Source: Tetrastigma voinierianum (lineage: Eukaryota; Streptophyta; Magnoliopsida; Vitales; Vitaceae). From it: 64,000 bases of DNA. The notes beneath the pieces were generated by a model. It ran no database searches. It was given only the letters and a program-made list of their open reading frames with translations, and was not told the origin of the DNA. The stretch lies in the NCBI GenBank assembly GCA_016808115.1, contig JAEQBH010002185.1:248001-312000 (forward strand), given 5' to 3'. A program made the position numbers and the translations under genes. Below are positions 22,221-35,300 of the stretch, piece by piece. Position 1 is the stretch's first letter. The number at the start of each line of letters is the position of its first letter.

Positions 22221-23599
22221 AGCCATCTCCCGGCGATTAGCCAAAAACACGGCATCAAAAGCAAATTTTGGCTCCAAAGTATTTTGAGATTTATATTAAA
22301 TTTTTAGTATCATCTCGTGATGGCATCTAAATTTTATTTGTCCCCATCACATTACATTTATAGTTTTCTTTAATAATTCACATCATATAACCAATTCGTT
22401 TATATAAGCTCATGCTCATCATCAAAACACTATGAAATATTTATTAAATTATATGTTCCATATCAAGTAAATATTTTTAAATTAATTGTAGTTCTTATAA
22501 AATAAATAAAAATAAATAATTTATATTATAGGAAAAAAACGATGTGTTGGATTAATAAGAAAATATGATCGAATGTAGTTGATAAATATTTTGTTGATGT
22601 CTCAAAATCATATATTAATATTTAAAATATATGAATGAATAAATAACATTATAAATATTAAATTATATATTTTAAATATAATTTTATATTTAAAGAAATA
22701 TAATTTAATATTTATAGGCGTCATTTAGTTGTAGTGTAGTTGGCCGCGATTCGGCCATCCGTCGACGATGAACCATGAGCGGTAAACTTTTAGGTTCGAT
22801 CCTTCGTCGATTTTAAAGCATTGGAAAAAGCGATAAATCTTGAAGACTTAGGCGTATGTTGGTGAGCTTTGTCAGGTCGCGTGGGGTTAAAGAAAGCGTA
22901 ACATCGGGTTCTGAATGATTTTACGGTGCTGGCGATTTTCAATTCATTGGGGTTCTAAAGTTACATTGGGTTTCGAATGGTTGCCACGTCCTTTGGGTGA
23001 CTTGTCAAAATCGCGTGGGGTGTAAAAGGCGATAGCTGGTCTCGATATAGTAGTGTAATGACATGAATGTTCGGGATTCTGGTGATAAATTGGGGTCTCT
23101 AATATAGTAGTGGACATTGACATCCAAATCGCCGGGGGTGTAAAAACGTCATTTGAAGTCTCTAATATAGTAGTGCATTGACTTGTCGGAATCGCGCAGG
23201 TTTGTAATATAGAACCGGTTACGTCTGATCCTAAAGCATATAAATTGAGTGTGATAGGCCACTTTAAATTTACACACCCATCTTAGATTTTCATTTACTC
23301 ACTCGAAAAATGAGCTAGCTTTTTCAATCGTCTGTTGAATGATTCACTCTTTGCCCGGATGAAGAGAGAGAAACACACGGTTCGCGGTATCGAGGTTTGA
23401 GAGCGACACTCCACAGGTCACGGGCTATGGAGATAGAGTCAATAGGCAATCTGCAGATATCATTGATCGAGTTAAGCGTGATTCTCATTTTGCTAAATGA
23501 TTGCCGTTGAGAATCCGATCTATGACGAAACATTATTAAGCGAGACGGTTTCATTTAAGTCGACCATTGTTTATCGCAGTTTACATCTGTTCTGTGTGT

Positions 23600-24460
23600 A
23601 AACAATTATTTCGTGCAAAGAAGAAATGCTGCCAACACAGTAGGTCTATCTGGTGAACAAAAAATGACGGCTGCACTTCGCATGCTTGCATACGGTATGT
23701 CTGCGGACTCAATCGATGAGTATGTTAGAATTGGAGGCCGCGCGACCATCGGAGTGTGTCAAGCGGTCTGCCGAGTTGGTAGAGATTTTGGGCTTTGAAT
23801 ATACGAGATCACCAAGCCTTCAGAGCATCATTAGGTTGTTACGTAAAGCTAATCAACGTGGCTTTCCTGGAATGTTGGGGAGTTTGGACTGTATGCATTG
23901 GGAGTGGAAAAAGCGTCGATGGCGTATCCACGGAATGTATCGCGGCCATGTCCCGCGAGCCGACTATCGTCTTTCGGCCCGGAAATCGCGTCCTACGACT
24001 TGTGGATATGACATGCTTTTTGGCATGCCGGATCAACAATGGCATTAATAGCGCAGCGCCTCAATCTGCTGCTAACTTGCGAAGGATGTGGCCCTCCTGC
24101 GAGATTACTCTGTAATACAGGCGGCGAATTCTGATATAGGATACTATCTTACGAGACCAGTATCTATCCAAAATGAAGCGACAATTATTCGAATCAATTA
24201 CACATCCTCGAATTTAGCTCGCGCATTCTTTGCAAATAAACATGAGGATTACTCGAAAGGATGTAAAACTGAGCATTTGGGGTGCTTAGGCTCGGTTGCT
24301 ATCGTTCGGGCCAGGCTGGGTGCAGCATCACAGCGACTTGGTATTTATATCTCGTGAAAGCGTCGTTATATTCTGCTGGCTTGTGATAATTGAGAGGATG
24401 AAGCGGGTTGATGTGACAGGCATTACGATGGCTAACGTAGCAATGAGGACTATGACTCAT
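23600..24460 (+). pseudogene. PIF/Harbinger transposase (HARBI1/ALP1-like DDE) relic
   Basis: Pieces in three frames follow the plant Harbinger transposase in order. They are KMTAALRMLAYGMSADSIDEY (about 23662-23725), ANQRGFPGMLGSLDCMHWEWK with its first catalytic Asp (about 23850-23912), FANKHEDYSKGC, VAIVRARLGA, and CWLVIIERMK matching the final LHNMIIEDER. At least three frameshifts are needed to join them, so the gene is dead. Confidence 0.88.
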
Positions 24461-25122
24461 TTAGGAACTGATGCCCGGAATTGAGTATCCTGAGGCCTAG
24501 ATAGCCTTTGATCGATTTATGGTAAGCCCATGCGAATTCGAGATTGACCTTGTATCTTGCTCGAGAAGCAGCGTCATTCTGTGTCTGTGGACGTTACAGA
24601 CGAGGCGTTATCAGTGAATTCTTATTATTTTGATATTATGTTTTTTCTTTATGTTTATATTATGTTATGTTATTTGAATGAAAATTAAATTTAAGTTAGT
24701 GAAATGCTTTTAATCATTTATAACTATTAAAAGGACTACAGGACTAAATATTACATTTTCATTAAGAGACAAATTTCAAATACATTGAATATATAAAGCT
24801 AGTAGTCAGGAAGTGCATTAAAGTTGGAGCTCTTTGCATTTCGTGCTTTTCTTATGTCGCATTCTTACCTTGATTGATAATAATGTTCTTTGTTCCAGCA
24901 GGACATATGTAAGTGTCCTTTTCCATAATGGCATCATCGGCGATCATTTGCAACCTATCTTCAGCACGTCTTGCAATCTCTAATTGCACATCCTCCCTAT
25001 CAGCTTGCTCCTTCAGTAATTGAAGTTTTTGCTCCTCATAAAAATTCTTCCTCTTTTCACTCTGCTCAGATAATTCACGAATCGTATCTGAAATAGAATT
25101 ACTAGTATCTGTTGGACTCGCC

Positions 25123-25741
25123 TTACTTTTTCTGCTTTTCTTCCCGGGGGTCTCTTCCTTGGAGAAATTGGCGTTGCATTCTTATCACGGATCTTGAGTC
25201 AGAGTCGAGAATCTGAGGTGTCTCATTAGTTTCTTCATAAACAGGGGAGGGGGCCCTAACGTTGGTTTGCGGTATAATCATCCACTTATCACAATATTTA
25301 AGCACCTCCCAACAATGATCATAAGTCCACGGACTCTTAACATCTGCCAGAAACATATTCATAGCTTGCACACGCTGTAAAATAAAAAAATTATAGATAA
25401 ATAAATTTTGTAATATATTTGTTGTAGAAAATTATAACAAAAGCAACGCTCGCCGTCATTATATTGGCTCACTTTGCGGCTATTTGCGATGCGTGCAGTA
25501 TCCGCATGCATTTGTCTGATAGTCTTGGGATTTTATCCATCGATTTGGGCCCGAACATAAAGTCGGGAAGTGGTGGGTCGACTCGACAGTAGTCTCGAAA
25601 ACTTGACCATTCTTCGATCCCAAAACTTTGACGCCGATTTGCCCGTCACAGATCCGCGGATCTTGGGATATAGTCATCGAAGATATCTGCAGTCTTGCGT
25701 CTTCACCGTTTAAGAATCATCCCGCTGCCGGCCTTGGAGGA
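25123..25741 (-). pseudogene. Harbinger ORF1 (Myb/SANT-like) relic
   Basis: Minus-strand pieces read TISQDPRICDGQIG, then YDHCWEVLKYCDKWM, then a charged C-terminus. This fits the plant Harbinger ORF1 proteins (trihelix/Myb-like at the N-terminus and a C-terminal HCW..L...KW motif), whose product partners the transposase. Convergent with the transposase relic. Confidence 0.6.
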
Positions 25742-27045
25742 GTTGCCATTTGTTGGCTACAAAACAAAACTTTAATTTAAATAGGATTTAATTAAATTAA
25801 ATATTTATATTCATTATATTGTTCACAAAAATATGATATATATATTTTTAAAATTAGTATGATTTTTTTAATAACTTTATCAAATGAATTACATTAAAGT
25901 TGCTGAAAAATGTGGTAAATTTTACATAGGGTAAAAAAGATGGACTAAAATATTTAAATATGTGACATTTTCTAATAGTTAACATTATTTAAATAATAAA
26001 AAAAACATGTAATGGAAAGATATAATGGTCACAAAAAAATTAAAAATATCAAGTATAACAAATATATTTATATTTTATATTGTTCACAAAAATTATGATT
26101 TATTTTTTTTTTAAATTATTATGATTTTTTTAATAACTTTATCAAATGAATTAAATTAAAAGTTGCTAAGAAAAATGTAGTAAATTTTTTAATGGGTAAA
26201 ATGGAAAAAATTATTTTAATATGTGACGTTTATAATAGTTACGTGTTGAATAAGAAAAGCAAAATTAATGGAAAGATATAATGGTAAAGAAAAAATTAAA
26301 AATATCGGTATAACACTTAGGAAAAAATTGATTATTATTTGAAGAAAGGAAGAAAGGAAGTTTTATTTAAAAAATCGAGGCGAGGGGCTTGATTTTTTTA
26401 AATACCTGAGGATGGGAGGAAGAAGAAGGAAGAGGGGAGATGGGACACAGGTTTTTTTGTTTCGTAGGTTCGAGATCTTGATATAGGCTGCCGCGATCGA
26501 TGATCTTGACCGAGTGAAATTTCTTCAAATCTCTTCAAATCTTTGGGCTAAGGCTGTAAAAAAATCTGGTATTTGGGGGATTCAAAAACCTGGATTTTTT
26601 TTTGTTTTAAACCTGGGCTGTAAAAAATTTCTTCAAATCTCTTCAAATCTTTGGGCTGGGGGCATGCAAAAAATGCAGTATTTGGGGATTCAAACCGGGA
26701 TTTACGGGGAGGTTCAAAAGCTGCGGTTTTGCTTTGAGATCAATCTTTGAATTTTTGGTGTTTAAATGCTTTTGAACACACCGGTTACGTAGGTTCCATT
26801 TTATAAAAAAATTGGCTCCAGCGATTAAATCTGAAGAGCTCAGCGGATACATTTGCGTTAATTATCGGGGTTGTTTTGGGTTTTTCATTGAATGATTTCG
26901 TTTTGGCTGATGAACAGTCTTAGCCATTTTTGCTCAGATATGGTATCCTTTATTCACGAGCCATTAACTAAGAAATAGCTCCTTCTTTGGAGCGTAGTTT
27001 AGTGTGTTTGGAGCCAATATTTGGCTACTCCCATTTCTTGAAGAT
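25742..27045. other. Noncoding right part of Harbinger I with internal repeats
   Basis: Two stretches repeat within this segment. An AT-rich block at about 25800-26040 recurs at about 26060-26330. TTTCTTCAAATCTCTTCAAATC recurs at about 26519 and 26628. Confidence 0.5.
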
Positions 27046-28019
27046 CTTCTTATCCTTTTAAATAATTAATGATATTAATTATTAAGAAAGGCAATACAAT
27101 AAATAGTATTAATGATTGAAAACTTTTCGTTTTTCTCTTTCCATGTCCTGTGCATCCTCTATTTCTTTCTTCCTCTTGAGACACCCACCTCAAATATTGT
27201 ATTTTTTTTAATTTCAATAAAATCGGAAATATCGTCAATATATCACCCCCAAACTGATATATCGATATTTCCGATTTTTTGTCGATATTTATGTCAATCG
27301 ATATATCGACGATATAATCACTGATTATAAGCATCCAAAATCATATGTGAGATATTATGAATGAGAGTTAGGTATTGTTTGATAAAATGAAAAAATTAAG
27401 TGCTGAATTTCAATAGTATTGAATATATACTTGTAAAAGCATTTGATAAATTCTTGCCCGGCTTGATTGAATCTTGAAAGATAAATATATTATTTGATAG
27501 CTTGTAAATGTTGAATCACGAAAATTATGTATTTTACATATTTACCTTTATTATCATTGTATTACATATTATCCAGAAATAAATGAGTTTCCTAATAATA
27601 TTTATTTTTCACTATAATTATTAATTATTGTAAAAAATAAAATCACTAGAAATATATTCATAAATAAATCATAATATAAAAAAAAAGACATAAATATGTT
27701 TAAAAAATAACCAATAGAATCTAAACTTTTTAAAACTATCCAAACTTTTAATATAAAAACAAAAATTAATGAGCAACTAGTTGATTTGCTATTTCCTCTC
27801 TTAAATTAATCGAAAATCCGATCAAGCATGCGGCTCTTCCTCTACTTGTAGTAGACCTTCATGATTATTTTACAGGCATCCCAGAATTATCACCATACTC
27901 ATTTTTCACCCACCTTGCTCGAAAGTATCCATGACTGATAATTTTCGAATATAGTTATATATAGCCTCGCAATCAATAACAATGTTCTCTATACTTGAAA
28001 AGGATAAGGTGCCATCCTC

Positions 28020-29100
28020 TTTAAGATTGGAAAACGAGCTTACAAAACTCCCAAGATGGATTTAATGACGTTCTGTCTGGCGTATGCGTAGTTGAATGTC
28101 TCTTCTTTTGTACAAGGGCGGACACCATTGCAAAAATCAGACAACCAATATCGTGCATTACGGTAAGGCACCATAAACCCTCGAGTATGTGGATATGCAG
28201 CATCTCAAAGATAATATTTATCTATATAAAAAATTATAAAATAAATTAATTACGAATTTATTAATAATGGCCAGGAAGATAATTATCTTGTATTTTTGGT
28301 GGAGATATTGGAAAATTATTTTCTGGATTATGCATAGTCTCTGATAATACTCTTGAGTCATGTGCTACTCCTTCCCATCTAGCTCAAACAAATGTAAAAA
28401 TCATATTGAAGTCACATATTGCTGGGAGCACAGTAACATTCTCCTCTTCCTGTCTTCCATACATAAGGGACTTGTTTGTCGGATGGTATCACGGCATGAA
28501 TAAGCGTCCCATCAAGTGCACCAATAGCACCATATTAATTAGAAAAATATCAATATAACAATAATAATATATATATATAACAACAACCACTTGACAACAA
28601 TAATAAGCTTATATTTATTTTTACCTTAAACACTACCCTTAGTTTGATGGGAATGATTTTACGTAACCCCGATGTCGGGGTAGGCACAATCACCTCTCTT
28701 TCGAAGAGAAGCATTGCCTCTAGTACTTCATGAAAGTAATGATGTATGGTTTGAGTTGAATGGTTGAATCTTCTTTTTAGTAACGATTTCTCACGTTGTG
28801 ATTTAATGTCATAAGGAACATCGCCATTTTTTCTTCAACTTTGATGTAACGACTGTCTTTCAACCATGTTTTATTTTGAAATGTCTCTGATTACTTAAAA
28901 ATGCTTGCTTATTCATTCTTAAAATTTCTAGACAATGTGCTAGATTACCATTTAAAATTTCTTGCACATCTATAAAACCAACTTTCAATCTTAGAGAGTT
29001 AGTATCTGATCTTCTTCCAAGTCGCTTTTTTCTAATAATCTTCTTGACTAGAATCATTGCTGTGATTTTCAATATTTTTCTTTGCTTTTCGGTTAACATC
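28020..29100 (-). pseudogene. PIF/Harbinger transposase relic II
   Basis: Read on the minus strand, the order is RDR-like N-terminus with ILNGNLAHCLEILRMNKQAFL, then GALDGTLIHAVIPSDKQ with a catalytic Asp (about 28480-28525), FTFVWAGWEGVAHDSRVL, and YPHTRGFMVPYRNARYWL near 28190. This is a different Harbinger lineage from copy I, as its motifs differ throughout. Frameshifted and inactive. Confidence 0.85.
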
Positions 29101-29335
29101 TTCTAATAATATTCAACATATGCAAATATATCAATTAAAAATAATAAAAGTAAATACAATTATAAGCAAAATGAACCACAAAATATTGTCATGAAAAGAA
29201 ATAATGTCAATACAAACTAATGTCGAACCAGTATAAAATAACCCATAAATATCACATAAATTGCATTTAAGTAAACCAACTACCTAAAAGAAAACTAAAG
29301 TAATCTAATTTTTGCATTCATCAGAATCAAAACAA

Positions 29336-29750
29336 TTAAATTGCCTCTGGCTTTTGTGAAAACATCATCCACCGTTCTCTGTATGCTTTGCTTTCACAAA
29401 ATATGCTACAAGCAGCAATGTACAATGGGTCATCCATAGGTAATGTTGCAATCTCATCCAACTTCTTATTACATTTTTCTATGCTAGGTCCATCCGATTG
29501 CTTCAAGGTATTAAGAACAACTAGCAATTTTTCATCTAGATCTCAACTACATTATTTTCTTTAGTACTTCCTTTTTGAAGTAAAGACATTTCTTTTGATG
29601 ATGAAGAGCTTAGTAGAGATTCGGGCTACAAATCTATGTGTATATAAAAATTCTCTGATCTGTTGAGCACTTGATGAATGTTTATCGACACCATTTTGAC
29701 AACCCTTGTCTAGATGGTTGTGATTCTTGCCCGATGTTTGTAATGTCATC
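29336..29750 (-). pseudogene. Harbinger ORF1-like (Myb/SANT) relic II
   Basis: The 63-codon frame ends LPMDDPLYIAACSIFCESKAYRERWM. This pattern (P.DDPLY..A..IF......RE.W) is common at the C-terminus of plant Myb/SANT-like transposon ORF1 proteins. It lies upstream of, and on the same strand as, transposase relic II. Confidence 0.55.
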
Positions 29751-30005
29751 GAAAAGAGTGATCATCTCCCATCACCGCATATTGTAGCCTAGTATGTCCA
29801 AATTGTTTGCATCCAGAATTTTACATTATTCAAATCATTGTAATTAGTCAATAGTAGTTTAATTTATTTTTCAAAATATGAACTAAAGAAGAAATTTGCT
29901 CGCCGATATATTCTTCCCGCTCTTAAAAGTCCGGCCCATTGTATTGAATTCTTTGGATTATAGCCATGACGAGAATTTCCTATTAAATTTGACCACCGTG
30001 TATTT

Positions 30006-31290
30006 TGTGAGATTGAGAAATCCAGTTCCACACAAAGGAGGGTAAAATGGTAATTTGGTCAAAATCGAATTTTCTAGATCTCGGATGACAAAGCGGACTC
30101 ATAGTTGGAATGAATGCCGTGAAATCTGGCCTGCGTCGAATTTCGTTGGATTAGGGAGTGGTTGGAATCTCCACGTTTTTCGGCGTGGGGTGTCGGATGA
30201 TACGTAGCGAGGAAATGAGGGATCTGCAGTGGCAAGATTAGAGAACTGCCACGTGGGAGGAGACAAATGCCAACCATTTGCATGTCCTCATGAGGACATA
30301 GCTGAGAGGAGATCCAGTAGCTCGCGTTGAAATGAAGCATGTAAAGTGTCAGGTTGGAGAAAGTCAACTAATGAGGGCAAACTTGTAATTTTAAGGAAGG
30401 CATGCATCTTACCAGAACCTTCGTTCCTGCTTAGGTAGTTGTTTGACGAGCGTGGATTTGGAGATGAGGGTTTAGAGAAAATGCGGCTTCTCTCTCACAA
30501 GATCTCTGACGATCGGGCCAGGTCGGCTCGCTTCGGCCTTAGTGAAGTTAATTCTGCCAGCGTAGAATTTCACGTGTGATCATAAGTTGGGGGAGTTTAA
30601 ACCACTCAGAAGGTAGGGTTTCTCCTCTTGTTTTCTTTGTTCCCAAGGGTTATGTAATGGATAGGAATTTGTTGAGATTTTACGGATGGCGTGGGTTTCG
30701 GTTCCAAAAGATTTGGACTGATTGAATAAATCCCTGGAGTGGTTTAGATGATCCACGAATTTTAGCGATTGTGTGGTGTTGTGTTATTGCCGTGAGAAAA
30801 TAACATGTTTGCAGTATGATTTGTGGGCGGTTCGAGATGGAATCTAGCAGGGTTGATACCAGCCCATGAGGCTAAGTTTATGTTATTATTATGGAAATGA
30901 ATATAACATGATTTATGGAACTAGTATGTTAATATATGCATGAGAGGTGATATATTAGCATGTGTTATATGTTTGTGTGCCATTACATTTGCATTTAAGT
31001 GAGGAAGTAGCTTAGTAGGAAATTCCACTCTTGGGGCTTTGCTCACCTCGTCGATGGGACCTTTGGTGCGAAGACCCGTTTGGGACGGGACACAACAGGA
31101 GTTGTAGAGGCGAAGAAACGGCCAAGATGACCTTATCTTGTATTTTTCTGTTTTTTTTTGTAAAATTCTGGGCAAAAGACCCAGTTTTGTATAAATTGTA
31201 ATAAAAAACAATTGTAAATGAAACCTCTTTTGTATAAAATATATATTTGGGTTGTATGGATGTGCGGGCCCCATTGGGCTGTTTTACACA
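30006..31290 (+). repeat. Degraded solo LTR, gypsy (Tekay-like) family
   Basis: Starts TGTGAGATTGAGAAATCC and carries the block TCTCGGATGACAAAGCGGA shared with the LTRs at 33665 and 51798. A TTTTACACA end lies near 31282-31290. No target duplication found, so the 3' limit is approximate. Confidence 0.5.
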
Positions 31291-33664
31291 TGTACGTGCC
31301 TCACGACGTGAGACACGTAGATTTCAGCGGAGTTGGCCAATTGGTCATGGACCGAAATGAAGTCACAATTTTTGTTTAAATAATTGAATTTAGTTTTCAG
31401 TGCTTTTAGGTGACTTAATATTTTTGTTTTTTCTTCAAAGATTTTGAAATTTTTATTCCATGATTCAACATGCAAGCTCCCTTTTCCCAATATGTTTTTT
31501 ACGGTCCAAGACATAAATCTAAAAAATATTTAACTAGTGTTGGGTCTTTCCAACTAGCTCTGGTAGTATCAAGAGGAGTCATTCCTACATAAGATAATTT
31601 GAGACAATAAATTAATATTAAATATATAATTTATTTTGTATATAAATAGATTGATATACAAGTACTCTGATTATATTACCATTCACAAGTCACAAGTAAC
31701 ACATCCATGAAGTAAATTACAAGTTAAGTATTACACTCCCAAGTCACCGTGCGAGAGAATCATAAGTAACTTAGGCCATATTTAATAACTGTTTTAAAAC
31801 ACAGCTAAATAACCTTTGCTTTATTTTTAATCATTCTTCAAATACATAATTATCTTTTAAGACAGCTCCCAGAAAACAAGAGAAAACAAATAAATGATGT
31901 TTTCTAACAATACCTTTTTTTTAAGTTTTAGAGGCCAGAATCCTCTTCTATTTTTTAGTTTATCATGTTTTTCTTTTTTTAAGTGATGGAGACTACATAC
32001 AAGCCTTAGTTTTGAAATATGTTCCATTTCCCTAATTTTTTCACGACACCCATTCAGGGCTTTCAAAGAGACAACTCCTTCACTTCTCTCTAGAATTACC
32101 ATAAGTGAGCCTATTATAATACTTTGAGCTAGGTAAGTACATTTTCCAACAACGATGAATCCCCAAAAATTTTGAAAAAACACCGTCTTCCTCACATCTC
32201 ACGGAAGTGATAAACTAGAGAAACAAACCACCACCACAGAAGCTCGGATACATAGAAGAATCCTCCATAACACATTCAATAAAAATATAATATTACTAAC
32301 TACTATTTGGCTTAATAAGACATTCATAATTTTTCTCCTACTTTATTTCTTACTAACCAAACCTTGAACTAGTTGCTAGTTTAGGATTCTTCGAAAAATT
32401 CCATTAGAGGGTTGCTTCATTCTTGCTTCTTTGACCTTCTCATCTGGGTTCCTACTTGGGATTGTTCTTTAAAAAAGATTTATCGCGGTGTCACTCATTT
32501 ATGTTTTCATGTAAACTTTTACCTACTTTTGGTTTTCTCTTAGGTTTTTTTTACACAGCCCGTGGGGCTTACCGCTGCTCTCCTGTTCGTCATTTGTGCA
32601 CTCTGGTTTATGGGATTTGGCATCTATTTTCATCTCACGAAGTGATAAACTAAGATAAACAAACACACCACTACAAAGCTCGGATACGAGAGAAAGAATC
32701 TCATAACACATTCATAAAAAATATAAATAAAAACAATGATGTGAAAAGCTGACAAAGTTTAAAATAAAATAAAATAAAATTCGCAAACACCTTGAATTCA
32801 GTTCGAGTGCAAACTTGTGAATTCATAAGCTTGACAATGTGTATAATTTAAAAACTCAAATTTATCTCGATTTTCTTCACTAAAAAACCTGCTAACTCCT
32901 AAAATTTCGAAAAGAAAAAAGATAGAAGACCTTAGATGAAAGAGCGAAAATTAAATCGACAAGACCTGATTTTCATGTAGAGATATAAGAGAAAACACTA
33001 GATAATAAAACTTGAAAAGATGACAAAGTTAAAAGGGATCGAGGAAAAAAGCAGGAATTTTGCAAAGGAAAACCTGAGTCGAGGAAATCAGGAAATTACG
33101 AGGAAAACCAAGTTAATAAAATCGAGAGTAGAAATGACCGGATAGAAGCTTTGAGATGAAAGAGCTCAAAAGGAGATACATGTTTGCCCATTTGAAAAAA
33201 GGGGACCTTGTACATAAGCATTAAGGTTTGGCCATTTTAAAAAAGGGGACCGTGTATGTAAGCATTAGGGCTTTTCCAAACAACTCCCACTAAATTACTC
33301 ATAGATTACGAAACCAATTACATTCCAAACCAAGCTTATCAAATTCAAAGCTAAGAAGAATGATATCAACTACTATGCAATAGAAACTTGAATAAGACCA
33401 GAGCTTGATAAGACTAAACCAAAGGCAGCGCTCCAAAGCAGAGCAGTTTAGAACTTACCTACTTGGCTTTTCTCTTTACTTGAAGATTTGGAGGACAAAG
33501 CGAAACACCTCGAGATTGAAATGGTTTAACTTGGCTGATTAGGTCGAGGTAAGGTTTTCCTTAAACGAGGGGTTGATGTAGCGTGAATGAGAAGAAACAA
33601 AATAGAAAGGAAAGAAAGAGAGAACAAAGCGGTCCCTTTAAAAAAGTTTTGTTGAGGCGTGTTC
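31291..33664. other. Noncoding filler between two solo LTRs
   Basis: No gene. Holds a 25-nt near-perfect palindrome at 31294-31318. It also has a roughly 100-bp direct repeat (about 32194-32290 and 32630-32725, sharing AAGTGATAAACTA and AACACATTCA). A 44-bp tandem duplication with AAAAAAGGGGACC lies at about 33186-33280. Confidence 0.5.
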
Positions 33665-35300
33665 TGTAAGACTGAGAAAATTCGATTTTACGAAGAGATA
33701 AAAGCAGGTAATTTTGGTAAAAATCGAATTTTAGATGTCGGATGATGAAGCGGATTTCGCCGTTGGAATCGTCTCGCGAGGAAATCTAAACTGCGCGTGT
33801 CGAATTTAAATCGGTCGAGATAGTCGAAATTTAGCGTTTTTCGAGGGCGAGACATGTGATGTGATAAAAGTCGCTTTCTTGCATTATGCTCTTCTTGGCG
33901 CATGTTGAGATTAAGAGAGATGATGGAAATGGACGACTAGATAGTCTTACGTGTCAAAAATCTAGAAGAAGGACGTGATGAAATTATTTGAATTGTTAAT
34001 GATAAATAAGGCGAAAGATGAAACGATTAATCATCTTCCTGCATTTGAAACCCAACGTGAAGGGATCTGATAGGTGCTGGATTTGTGAATCTGAGAGAAA
34101 GTGTGTCTTCTCTCTGAATTCGGCGATCGGACCGTCGGTTTATTGAAAGCGAAATAAAATTTGTGCCTTGGCGAGGGCTACGCGTGGACACCGATTTGGT
34201 GGAGTTAGGCAACTCAGTAGGGATCTTTTCACTACTTGTGTTAATCTTTGGCTAAGAGCCATGTAAATGGTTAGGAGATGTTAAGAACACATTTTAGCCC
34301 GCTAAATTCGGTCTCAAAGCTTTGAACCGAGTGGAGAAAATTCCTATTTGTGTGGCTAGTGAACGATTGCCACCCAGAAGTTTCAGCATTCACGTGAATA
34401 ACTGAACATGATTCTTGGTGTGAAAATGTGTTTTGTAAGTGATTCAAAATGAATTGTTTGTGCTTGCTAATTAGCCCATGTGAGCTAATTTTGGCGTTAT
34501 TGATGTGAATTTAATGACATGATTTGTTTGAATTGATTATGTTAATATATATGCATGTGAATATAATGGCATGAATGTTTCAGGATTGGCATAATGCGTT
34601 CCATATGCATTGGGGCACCACCAAGGAATATTAGGAGGAAGTGCATATTACGAAAATTAAAGCTGGCTGTGTTTTGCTAAGCATGTAATAGGCATATGCG
34701 AGGAGTCGGTGAGGACTCGAGACATGAGATTGGACATGTAGACATTTGAGTGGAGTTCATGGAAATTGCTTGAATGTGATTGTTTGTCATGCTTTGTAAT
34801 GCACTTATGTGGGAGTAACCCGTATGAAAATTATCTCTCTTGGGGAACTTTCTTTCTATTTTTGTCGAGGATAGCCATTTAAATCTGAGTGCTCTGTAAG
34901 TGGCGGCGCTCGCTAGAGTACGTTTTAGAAAAGAAAGTAGGATTAATGGCTTTGGTATTTTGTATAACATGTATTAGAATTGTAAATTTTAATATATGTT
35001 GAATTAAGAGTAATGTAAAAACTCTTGAACCATGTAGTATATTTGGTTGAGATATATTTTGTGAGATATATTTGGTTGAACCATGTAGTGTATTGATGCA
35101 GGGGCCCAAGTGGCCATTATTTTACTCGCATATGGACCCTGTGTGGTCATTGTAAACTTGTTGGGACATGTTTGTACTTTGGGTGGGAACAAGAGTCTGA
35201 AAGGCTCTGGCACCGATTCAGTCAGGTGGTGTCGGGTTACTCGATATTGAAAGTATTAGGGTTGGCGTTGTCCAGCTAATTTTGGTTTTGGGGCGTTACA
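33665..35300 (+). repeat. Solo LTR with perfect 5-bp target duplication
   Basis: 1636-bp solo LTR beginning TGTAAGACTGAG and ending GGGGCGTTACA. TGTTC stands on both sides (33660-33664 and 35301-35305). Contains the gypsy-LTR core TGTCGGATGATGAAGCGGA and GAGTCGGTGAGGACTCG. It arose by recombination between the two LTRs of a full element. Confidence 0.9.

Larger units (their letters stand above)
22221..27045 (+). mobile_element. PIF/Harbinger DNA transposon I, degenerate
   Basis: Inverted ends carry TTTTGGCTCCAAAG (left, near 22267) and ATTGGCTCCAAAC (right, reverse-complemented, near 27020). Inside are a plus-strand transposase relic and a convergent minus-strand ORF1 relic, the usual two-gene layout of the superfamily. 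Exact ends and the 3-bp target duplication could not be fixed. Confidence 0.65.
21600..27322. mobile_element. ATATCG-rich terminal-inverted element (copy A), split by a Harbinger
   Basis: Left end GATGAAAATATCGG, then GGATATATCGG. The right end, reverse-complemented, reads AGTGATTATATCGTCGATATATCG. The ends are imperfect inverted repeats full of GATATATC words. A second copy lies at 47755-48515. No coding sequence of its own. Superfamily not recognised. Confidence 0.45.
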
